Source of the DNA: Hybos culiciformis
Taxonomy: Eukaryota; Arthropoda; Insecta; Diptera; Hybotidae
NCBI GenBank assembly: GCA_964007475.1
Contig: OZ023273.1
Location: forward strand, 52,873,257-52,937,256
DNA length: 64,000 nucleotides
Direction of reading: 5' to 3'
Each line of letters begins with the position of its first letter. The stretch's first letter is position 1. The translations under genes and the position numbers were made by a program. This document shows positions 54,068 through 64,000 of the stretch, one piece after another. A model generated the notes under the pieces. It ran no database searches and had not been told where the DNA came from. It was given only the letters and a program-made list of their open reading frames with translations.

Positions 54068-56284
54068 CAGGGTTGCCAACTCTTGACCGAGGAAAAACTG
54101 GAGAGTTGAAAAAACAAAAAATGTAGATAGAAAAATAGAAAAAATAATAAATTTATAAATTACATTTGTGCTTCACCCTTAAAAAAATTTAAGAATTTCA
54201 AATTCTGAATTTCAAATTCCTAATGTATTTTGCTAGTGTGATTTAATGTCAAAAAAAATTTCGCACGAACACTTTTTTTTGACATTAAATCACACTAACA
54301 AAATCAAAGAAATTATAAGTCAAGAATGGCCTTATGAAAAAAAAAATGACCCCAGTTTTTGTTTGCAATGATGTTCCCAGTTTAATCTCCGATGGCATAA
54401 AAAATGTAAACCAACTAAAGAAAATGTGAACCAAATAAAAAAGGAATGTTATTATTACTTTTAGATTAGGTATACCGTAATAAAAAACAATAAAGAAAAA
54501 AAAATATATATATTTTTTTTTAATTCAATATATTTAAACTTATCAAAAGAATATTTTGAAATGAATTAATAATTCTATAAAGCTTGGTAGGAATCTTTTA
54601 ATGAATTAATTTAAAATAATTCTCGAAAAAGCTAAACATTCAAAAAATTAAGATAATGCACAATAAGTACAAAAGTAAAACAATTAAGTATTAAAAAGTA
54701 AAGTTTTAGGTAAGTTTAATTTTTATAAATTTTTTTGCATATTTGATTAAAACAATTTCTTCCATTTTCACAAATAAATTGCTTACAATATATTTTCTTT
54801 GTTTCCTCATTTCTCGTCGGTAATATGATTCTCAAAATTAAGATCTTACATAGAACTTCTGGCGCAGTGAAATAAGGCCGCGGGAAATAAGGCCGCGATA
54901 GGTTTTTTGTTGCGGTCTTATTTCATTTTGAAAAACGAAATAAGGCCGCGAAAAAATCTTCGCGGCCTTATTTCATTTTTCAAAATGAAATAAGACCGCA
55001 ACAAAAAAACGTCGCGGCCTTATTTCCCGCGGCCTTATTTCCATCCCCCAGAACTTCTTACTATTAAATTCAATACTTCTATTTAAAAAAAAAACTTTAA
55101 TCAAAATTTTTGTTTTATTTAAGTACAAAAATAATAAAAAGCTATAATAAAGAAAAGAAATATTTGTATTTGGTAAGCTGGCATGAATTAAAAAAAGGAC
55201 GGTTTTTTTACTTTATAAAAAATATCCTCCAAAAAACATAAAAATTATTTTTCAAGAACATATATATATTTTATATATTTTATAATGTTATTTTTTCTTT
55301 ATTTTTGTTTATATAGTTTATTTTCATTAATAAATTAAGTAAAAACATACTCTCCTGATTAATTGAAATTGCAATTATGAATATTTATTATTCACTTCAG
55401 GAAAAAAATTATTATTTTCACAAATGTTAAACTATTGTATTCATTTTTACTCGAAAATTTGATGTTTATTTTTATTTGGGAACATCATTGCAAACAAAAA
55501 CTTGACCCCCTAGCTTTTTCTCTTTCTTTAAATAAATATATATGAAAAAAGAAAGGGACAAAAAATTCAAAGGCCATTCTTGATTTATAATTTCTTTGAA
55601 CAAAATACATTACTTTTTTTCACTTTTTTTCATAAATTTCAAATATTAATGACAAAGCTGCCAGAGTAGGATTTTCTTTAGAGGATTTTATTACATCGGG
55701 GCAAAAATTATGAACAAAAAATTATTGAAAATCAATTAGAATGACAGAACTTGAATTTCAAAATTTTTTTTTGTTGTGTGAATTTCAAATACACGCCTCA
55801 GCCTGAGCGTGTATTTGAGATTCACAACAACAAAAAAAAATTTGAATTTTACACAACAAAATACATTAGGAATTTGAAATTCAAAATTTGAAATTCTTAA
55901 ATTTTTTAAGGGTGAAGCACAATTATTATTAACATAAACAAACGAAACATAAAATAAACCGCATATACAAAAATAATTCAAATTAGAATAAAACTTTATA
56001 AAAAGTAATATAAAATAAATACAATTATTGAAATTAGAAAAAAATTAGTTAATTAATGAGATCAATTATTTCTTAAAGGTATTAATAACTTTGTTTTGGA
56101 ACAAATGATACTATAGCTAAATGAATAACAAAGTAAAATGACATCTACTGGTGAATGGCTTATGTGAATTTCTTTTTTACTTTAATTTTGAAAAAAACTG
56201 GTAAAATTTAAAAAAACCTGGAGACTGGAGTTTTAGTTGAAAAACTGGAAACTCCAGGGTAAAACACCCCAGTTGGCATCCCTG
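54068..56284. mobile_element. Large non-autonomous hAT-like element, 2.2 kb
   Basis: Perfect 8-bp duplication TGTTCAAG at 54060-54067 and 56285-56292. Ends: CAGGGTTGCCAACT and, read inward from the right, CAGGGATGCCAACT. Long subterminal inverted arms run from GTGCTTCACCCTT (54168) to about 54379 on the left and from about 55478 to AAGGGTGAAGCAC (55908-55920) on the right. Each arm carries its own small hairpin, absent from the other: 54236-54295 left and about 55775-55828 right. A word-palindrome element is nested at 54861-55049. No transposase frame remains. Confidence 0.87.
54861..55049. mobile_element. Word-palindrome element with GAAATAAGGCCGCG units
   Basis: 9-bp duplication AGAACTTCT at 54852-54860 and 55050-55058. 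Left tip GGCGCAGTG, right tip read inward GGGGGATGG, each followed by GAAATAAGGCCGCG twice (the first copy as CCGCGG, the second as CCGCGA or CCGCGAC). The 189-bp interior holds four further word copies in alternating orientation around CATTTT-N-AAAATG-type cores. One copy at about 54909-54920 has GCGGTC in place of GCGGCC, and its pairing partner at 54991-55002 has the matching GACCGC, so the hairpin stays paired. It lies inside the hAT element 54068-56284. Confidence 0.9.
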
Positions 56285-56292
56285 TGTTCAAG

Positions 56293-59200
56293 TTCATTGA
56301 ATTGATTCATTTATTTATTTCATATCTTTTTAAATGCAAATAGTTTACAAAAAGCTTAAAATCTACAGTTTATAAAAAAAACAAACAAAATAAACGTCAA
56401 AATAAAATTGGGGCTTGCAATTGCCACATAAAAAAATTTAAAATTTCTTGAGAATTCCCCAGCACAACAATTTTATGTTAACAATTTTTTATCCAAGATA
56501 TCAAAATTCGTCCAATTTATAGAAAAAAAAAACTTCATTATTGCATTCTATAAAATTATTAAAAATTAGAAATTTGAAAAAAGTAAACAAAAAATTGCTT
56601 ACCCGGCTACCCGCAATTTTGTATTTATTACAACAATAAAATACGTACTTAGGAATTGTGTGAAGCCCTCTAGTGTTGAAAAAAAAAAACTTTAAAAGCG
56701 CGATGTGGCAAGTTTGAAAAAAAAACCTTAATATTTGTTTACATTTTATTTTAAATTAAAAAATACAGGGAAATTTAGAAAATTTTTAGAACGCCGCTAA
56801 AAACACACACACATACTCACGACAAACAAATTGGTTTTTTTTTATTTAATCTATCAAAAATAATTTTTTTCACATTTAAAAAGGAGGTTTGACTTGAAAA
56901 GATTGAACGATTGAACATTGAAGAATATTAATTGCAGAATTTAATTATTTCAAAAAATAATAAATTAAAAAAAAAATAAACAGAAAACGTAAGTAAAATA
57001 GTTTTAATTAAAGAAAAAAAAACTAGGGAAAACCTTCAAAAATTTTGCCCGACCGGCTTATGGGAAATGGGGGAATACGGTGTTTTTATGAGTAAAAAAA
57101 TTTCAAAATCCCATTTTTTTTTCATTTCCTTCCTGCGTTTTGGTTTTTTGAGGGCTCTACGATTCGGTTTTCTTTTTTTTTTTTCACTCAATAAAATAGA
57201 AAATTGAAATTGAATAAATTAATTTGGTCCAATTTAAAATTAATGTTCAATTTTAAAAGTCCCAATAAAAATTATTTTTATATTTTTTGGGGGAAAAAAT
57301 GTGGAGATTTTGGAAAAAGAAAATTGGATGGAATTCAAAATGGCGGAAAACGCGTCGCCATATTTTTTTTTTTTTATCAATATTTTATTGAAATAATTCT
57401 CAGTCTGAATGTCGTCGATTAAATTTCTTTACGAAAATAATTAAATTCCAAATGAAATTAAAATTTGAACGATTCACACTTTTGTTAATTCGCAACAAAA
57501 TTGTGAATTGCAAAATAGAGGAAGCCCCAAACTGAAATAGTTATTATTTGAACGAAGATCTGTGCGTTAGATAGAAAAGTTGTGTAGCTAAAAAAGCGTG
57601 AGCAGCCAGTCCTTTATTTGTATTATTTTTTTGTGATTGCCAAAAATAACCGCACCACACCCAGAAAAAGACAAACTTTGTGCCTGCGACGAATGGGATT
57701 TAAATCCTCCATTATGTTACCCAGGTACCTTACCTACCTATTTATAAAAATTTAAAATTTGTCTTTTTTTTTTTTTTTTAAACCAAGCTTCCCTGCCAAA
57801 ATAATAAAATGTTTATTTAATTGATACCTATTATTTTTTGTTAACTAAACAATTTAATTTTGTTTTTGTTTTTATTTTTTTTTTTTTTTCAAAATGTTTA
57901 GGCCGACCGACCATTGCATGAATTTACATTATTTGTCCATTTATCTAAAATTTAATGAAAAGTCACAGAATTTTTTTGGTTTTATGTTTATATGCTAAAT
58001 AGGAATATATAACAGCAGTAGTAGTATAGTTAGCTCACTTTATTGAAATCACGAAATGTCAAAATTGTTTTAATTTTTTATACCTGCTTTAAAGTTTAAA
58101 CTGTTGAAAACATATAATTTTAAATATTAAAAATATTTTTTATAGAATCGTAGGTAGCTAGATAGGTAGCTCTAGAACTAGATATCTACCAACAAAAAAA
58201 AATGTAAAAAGTTTTTAGGTTTGATTTACTGCATTAGATAGGTACCTACCTAAAAGTTACCAAAATTATCAATGTTTAAACAATAAATTCAAATTTAAGT
58301 AGGAATAAATATTAAATATCTACTTTGCCAGTTTCGATAACTATATTTTATGAAAGTAATTTTTTAATAAACACTTTAGATATTTTCCCTTAAAGTGATT
58401 ATATTCCTTTTTCATCATATACCTAAATTAGTTAACCTACGTCCTTACCTACTTAGTACAATAATATACAAATAGGTAATCAACAACAATGTTACATTAT
58501 GAAAAACCAATAAGTAATAATAATGTTTTATTTATTAATTTGATTAGTTATAAATTATTTGGTGTCCTTATGACACATTGTGCTGGGATGGAACAAAATT
58601 AAACTGATACCTATCTACATTATTACCGAAAAATATCTTGATAACAAAAAACTGAAATTTTTGTGTGATTAATTTAATTATAAATATAGTTTCATAATTT
58701 TTATACTTTTTCATATAATAATTGTGACCGTTTAACTATATAATACAGTTTTGCAGAATCTTATTAGAATTTAATATTCTGTGCGTCAATCACTGTTTAA
58801 GTGGATTACAAAATTATTATTTTTCGACAATTAATACTTTGTAATACTGAATGGTTAATAACTACACCTAGAATTATTTTTTTTTGATCCACTCTGTAAA
58901 TTATATTTTTTAATAATATGTACCGACCGACCTTTATGTTAATATCGCAGGAGAAAAGAGAAAAAAACATTTATAATTTTTCTTTTTTTACGTTATTAAC
59001 TTAGTTTAGCCAATTGCAAATCAGAATATTTCAGTCATATGTTTCACATTGAATATATATGATAGTTTATTTTTTATTTAAATTCGGATCGGGTTGTACT
59101 TTAAACTCTAAAAGTTAATTTGAAAAAATAAATATATCGATTTTTGTATTTGCCTCAATTTTGACTTTTTTTTATTTTCAATAAATTAAATATATAGAGG

Positions 59201-62200
59201 TAAAGTTTAAAATAAAAGTACCTACTATAAAAAAAAACTGAAAATTAAATAGAAAAACTAGAAAAGAAATTATGAAATATTTTTGAATATGTAGGTATAG
59301 TGCAAGTATTAATAAATAGATAATGATGGGGGAAAAACAAAAAATTCAAATATTTTTAATAATTATTTTTCTATTTAAAAGAAGCAATCCTTTATGAAAT
59401 TTTGTTGTCCGAAGGGTTATATTCTAAAATGGAATTATATATTGTAAAATTTAAGAAAAGAAAAACTGTATAAATTTTGGAATATTTGAATTTTTTTTTT
59501 TTTTTTTCATCAAACCTATTAATTTTTTCCATATTAAATGTATGTTTCTTATAGTGACAATAAATATAACAATCATCATGTTATCATCTCTAAATTAAAT
59601 TGTCTGCCTTCAAAATAAAAAAGAAAAAATATGTTTTTGCAGTTTGTTAACAAAAATTTGTTTTCATTATCTTAGAGTTAAAAAAAAAAAAAATACACGA
59701 ATTTAAGTTATTTACTTACCCAAATATTTATTCTTTATCAGTAAATTCTTTTCAAAACTTATTTATACAGCTTTTAGTACTAGATCTATATGTATTTGAA
59801 TAAAAAATAAAAACAGGTAACGTACCCAAGCTCAAAAGTTAGTCGAAATATTTTCAGATTTTTTTTCTACGAATTTTTAGTTTTCTTAAGTTAGTACATA
59901 AAGAAATTTTTGAAAAACATTAAAAATTTAAGAAAAGTTATTTTCCAAAAGGATTACATTTTGAATTTTTTATTTTATTTAACACATCAATAATTCAATA
60001 TACCTACACATATAAATATATATCAATATACACAGATATATATAAATGGATATCAATGTAGACATACATAAATACGTATATCAATATACATTTATATACA
60101 AAACATTTATATACTAGAAATTTTGTACAAAAAAAAATGAAAATATGTCTGAATTTTGAGATTGGATGTATTGTTGAGCCTTAAATTAAGAAAGAACTAA
60201 GTATTGGGATATAAATCCAATGATTCTTTAGAACTACATCTTAGTGATTGATAGTGGTAGCATATTTATATCCAAATAGAATATCAACATTTCAATTCTG
60301 AAAACTAAGAAACAGTAAATTTAGGCTTAAATTCTGCAAACAGTATTTTTCTTATAAAAATAAAAGCTTAAAAATAAAATCAACAAGTGGAACAAATGTA
60401 TGTCTAAACGAAAAATTTTTTTTAATTGTTTGATAAATTACGTGTACCTACCTACTACCACCCCTCTAATGAAAAAAAATAAATAAAAAATGAAACAATT
60501 TGTTGATTTATTTGAAAATTTAAGTAACTAAACTATGTCGTTCAAAATGAAATAGGTACTAAATTATATCAAAAATAATTTAATGTAGGTATAATTGTGT
60601 TTAAGATTTAAAACTTTGATAAGGAAAATATTGTCTATAACAAAATTATATATTTTTTTTTTTAACTTCAATATAAACATAATACTCTGTGTGACTTTTC
60701 TTAAATTTCTTTTTTCTGTTTTTTTTAGTTATTTTTTGTTTTAGTAACATATGTTCTTATTCAAAAAACTGGCTTGGTTTAGTTTAATAACAATATAATA
60801 ATGAGTTTAAGGAACAAAAATTTTGACCAGGGATGCTCTTGTTTAATTAGTTGGAATTGACTTATATTTATCATTGTTTTGACTTATATTACCTTTGTTT
60901 GAATATTAAAGATATATAAAATATAAATTCGCTATTCTTATAATTTTTTTATAAAATTACAAAAAAATAAAAAAACCTTTTTCTAATTTTTTTTTTTTTT
61001 TTCAAATAAATTATAAAATTAATTTTAAAAACTAAATTTTAGGCAAAAAAATAATATTGATTGATAAAAATTATTGAGAGATATCGATATTGAGATAATT
61101 ATTGTGTGTTATCGGTATTGATTTATTATTATTATTAGATAAAAATGTGTTTTCGGTTAATTATAAACTATTCAATTTTATTATGACTGGTGTTTATAAT
61201 GGCTCTGTTGGTTGACATTATTTATAAATAATTAAAAAAAAAAAATTATCTTAATACATTAATATAAAATTTATTTAATGTCATGGTATTAATGAGAGTA
61301 ATGTGGTTCACCTGAAGATGATTCTACTTCATTGTTTTGATAATAATGAAATTTCATTGAAATTCCAGAATTTTTATAAATATTTCTTTTGACACATATC
61401 TGATTTGGTTTCAATGGAATTGATTTATTATCATCATCGATGTGTGTAGCTGTAGCAAAAGTTTTTTCTATGTCAATACTAATTAAAATGCTTAATTGGG
61501 AATTTTTTATAAAATTACCACCACATAATGTGAAATTCAAATATTATATTGTGCCCCACATTTTATTAAAATAAATTAATGGATTTAATGAAAAAATATA
61601 TTTTAAATGACATCAGAAAATGCGCTTCGAATGATTATTATATTGTTATGGTCTTGTTTGCATGGTGTCATGGTTACATAAGAAACAGATAAAATGGGTA
61701 TCTAGTAATAAAATAATATTGCATAGTTGAGGAAAATATAATGTTTGTTTTAGCGATTTAATCATATTTGAATTCAATCAATAAATGAAATGACAATACA
61801 AGATGGTTAATAATATTTTGTCAAAAATCGTAATTTTTATAATAATGTATTAGATGTCATATAAGCTAAATGAAATATTTTGTTCCTGATATCAAATGGG
61901 TCATCATTTTTTTTGACTTATTTAGTATTGCACGATAATTTGTATTATTATGAATTATTATAAGATACCAGATAAAAAAGGATATCATTGAAATTATCGA
62001 AATAAAATAATGGTAAAATATTATATAAATTTTATTCTAATATTAAACGTACATATCCAAGTAATCTAGATTAATTTCTTTTTTTAAGAAAGTTTAATAA
62101 TTTGCTATAGTTTTTGGTAAAAATTAAAGTTTAACTTCTCCGTCATAGACAAGATTTTTTTTTTATTATTATATGTTTAATCATAAATAGTTTTGTCTGG

Positions 62201-62464
62201 AAATTTTTTCAATCGATAACAGATAAATTAATTCATAAATTCCATTATTTAAAGAACTAATTTAAATTCGATAAATATGTTTAATTTTCACTTCGTTCAG
62301 AAATTTAATTAAAAAACAAATTTCGAATTGAAAATTGAACATATTTAATAGATTTTAAATTTGTTTTTCTAATAATGGAAATTTTTAATTAATTTGTCTT
62401 TTATCGATTGACAAAATTTTCGGATAAACGTTTAATTATATTATAACCACAAACAAATATAATA
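56293..62464. other. Gene-poor AT-rich region
   Basis: No gene recognised with confidence. Between 57300 and 57720 GC rises locally: AAAATGGCGGAAAACGCGTC at 57336, and a stretch near 57640-57720 that ends CCCAG|GTACCT, a possible splice donor. This could be a promoter and non-coding first exon of a gene outside the window, but there is no coding support. Numerous GTAGGTA/TACCTAC words occur between 57720 and 58500. Confidence 0.45.
61289..61540 (-). CDS. Possible orphan coding exon, 83 codons
   Basis: Minus-strand frame ending GEPHYSH-stop. Its translation (such as FATATHIDDDNKSIPLKPNQ) has a more protein-like composition than the other chance frames of this region. A candidate acceptor (CCAATTAAG) lies within it at about 61492-61500. 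I recognise no family, and find no second exon. It may be a terminal exon of a gene on the minus strand or chance; the call is weak. Confidence 0.2.
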   Translation of the reverse strand: MNFTLCGGNFIKNSQLSILISIDIEKTFATATHIDDDNKSIPLKPNQICVKRNIYKNSGISMKFHYYQNNEVESSSGEPHYSH

Positions 62465-62650
62465 TACACAGACGAAATAAGTTCAACAAATTTTTTCGCT
62501 ACGAAAAATAATAAGCTCAATTTGACAGTATTTGAAAATATGTTGATAAATTTAAATAAAAATTACAACACTGTCAAATGAAGCTAATCTGTAGCTGTTA
62601 TTTTTTATAGTAAAAAAGTTGGATGAACTTGTTTGTTGTGTTTGTCTGTA
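62465..62650. mobile_element. Small TIR element (CACAGAC family)
   Basis: Left end TACACAGACGAAATAAGTTC; the right end read inward is TACAGACAAACACAACAAAC followed by AAGTTC. The two arms also share a TTTTTTC/TTTTTTAC stretch and TTTGACAGT. The target duplication may be only TA. No coding capacity, 186 bp. A fused relic of the same ends is at 51660-51696. Confidence 0.65.
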
Positions 62651-62764
62651 GAATTATTTGAAAAATACACCAGACCTGAAGTTATTCTTAAAACGTAACA
62701 CAAAAATGGTTTATTTTCGAAATCATAATGATTCAGTTTACTCCTACAATTAAAAAGTATTATC

Positions 62765-62970
62765 ATAAAGGAAGTGTGTGGAAATAAGAGAATTCACTCC
62801 ATACAAAAAACACAAATTAATTAAATAAGAGAAAAAATATGAAAATATATGACATATGAAATCAATTGGGATAGCGATTTCATATGTTTTGATATTTTTT
62901 GTTTAATTTTTTTAATTTGTGTTTTTTGTATGGAATGAATTTCTCTTATATATATACTTCCTTTAATATG
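62765..62970. mobile_element. MITE with ~60-bp inverted repeats
   Basis: 8-bp duplication GTATTATC at 62757-62764 and 62971-62978. The arms, read inward, share AAAGGAAGT, TAAGAGAA, TTCA, and CTCCATACAAAAAACACAAA (left; the right arm has TTCC for CTCC). The centre has another inverted pair, ACATATGAAATC and GATTTCATATGT (about 62852-62887). No coding capacity. Confidence 0.82.
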
Positions 62971-62978
62971 GTATTATC

Positions 62979-64000
62979 CAAGAGTTTTGACATCTAATTG
63001 CATCTAATTTTAGTGTAGCAAAGAGAATTTTACAATTATTACATGTTGATTTCATTCTGTATGAAAAAGTGAAACTATCTAGTAGGCAAAGCATTCTAAT
63101 TTGATGTGGTTAAGTCAACCTGTGCAAGGTAAACTTTGTTTTGCGAGAGCTGTCGTCATATTAGGAATTTCGAAAGAATTAGCTCTTACGTTTTAATTTA
63201 TTTATGTTTGGGTCGCACAGATTGATTGATGAAAAACTTTTTTTTTATCAAAAACGGACGTTAATATTAGAATAAAATTTTTAATTCGTTTTTAACTCTT
63301 TATTTAAAAAAAAAGGGATTATGAAGTGGCATCTGATGGATTGGTAATACAATTCAAAATTCACAATTTCGGTCTTATGGTTAATTTTCCACGTAATTCT
63401 GTAATTCAATACAAATTAAAAAATTAGGACCTGTAACTATTTAAATGCAACAAAAATTTTAAAAATACTCATATGATCAAAATTAATTTTAGCTGAAATT
63501 GACTTAAAATGGTTCTTATGGTAATAATGAAAAAATGCTTAAGTAAATGATTTTCTAAAAAAAATTCTTTACCGATAAAACGCTTAATTGTTACGCAATG
63601 AATAAATATGGCTAATATTGTAATCTGTAACATCCTGTAGTTGATTTTATTAATCAAATTGTATTGGTTTTTTCGAATTAACGATATGGTTGGACGTCTT
63701 AATTGAGTACACAAGAAACAGTTTCACATTATCTTTCATAGTAAAAATGGGTATATTGTTAATTGGAACGCCTGGCTAATGATTGTTGATTCACTCAGTT
63801 TATTTCTATGTATTGCTTATAATATCGATAAATCTGTGTGTAATACAAAGTTGGTCATTTAGAAAAAATGTATCTAGGGGGTAATAATTTAAATATTTTG
63901 TTACATAATAATTTTTTTTTATTTTTGAATATTGTAAATCAATCACTTTTATTTATAATCGGGGTTTGCATATTCGGTTTGATATCTTTATGATGATGAT
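62979..64000. other. Gene-free right edge
   Basis: AT-rich; the open frame at 63469-63714 has no recognisable features. Nothing else seen. Confidence 0.5.

Noticed and set aside
57204..57422. 72-codon frame and a Kozak-like ATG at 57340
   Set aside because: The short peptide from 57340 soon runs into a Phe tract and a stop; no family or coding signal.

Overview
The window is a piece of a very AT-rich animal nuclear genome, almost certainly an insect. Genes have GT-AG introns, tRNA genes are of eukaryotic type, and the proteins match insect versions of well-known families. AT content looks like roughly three quarters by eye (not computed), with long A/T runs and frequent GTAGGTA/TACCTAC words. 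The insect order cannot be fixed from this sequence alone.

Layout, left to right. (1) 484-3508: the two 3' coding exons of a B-type (gar-2-like) muscarinic acetylcholine receptor, whose start lies off the left edge. (2) 3509-21987: about 18.5 kb without recognisable genes, holding two hAT-type elements with perfect 8-bp target duplications and one degenerate palindromic element. (3) 21988-24980, minus strand: a complete seven-exon sphingosine-1-phosphate lyase. (4) 27065-29420: two adjacent, highly palindromic elements built from short repeated words, each with an 8-9 bp target duplication; the second carries a nested terminal-inverted-repeat element with a very GC-rich hairpin. (5) 30845-36290: a three-exon gene for an unrecognised 780-residue basic protein. 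(6) 37797-38223: Sm D2, with its start codon split by an intron. (7) 39295-40575: two near-identical tRNA-Pro(TGG) genes facing outward. (8) 41049-43548, minus strand: proteasome subunit alpha-6, with a GC-rich mobile element just upstream. (9) 45789-53534: three tandem secreted PEBP-family genes with shared intron positions. (10) 53653-64000: mobile elements, including a 2.2-kb hAT-like element with a word-based palindrome nested inside, then a gene-poor stretch.

The genes do not form one pathway: they are housekeeping genes (spliceosome, proteasome, tRNA, sphingolipid breakdown), a neuronal receptor and a small paralogue cluster. The most unusual content is non-coding. At least three, probably four, elements share one plan: 8-9 bp target duplications where resolved, tips read inward as GG..., and arms made of a short word repeated in both orientations around a CATTTT-N-AAAATG-like core. 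The word differs between elements but is nearly uniform within each. In the two clearest members (28293-29420 and 54861-55049) the left tips match at 8 of 9 bases and the right tips at 8 of 9, while the word between them has changed consistently. This looks like a family whose internal repeat is homogenised within each element.
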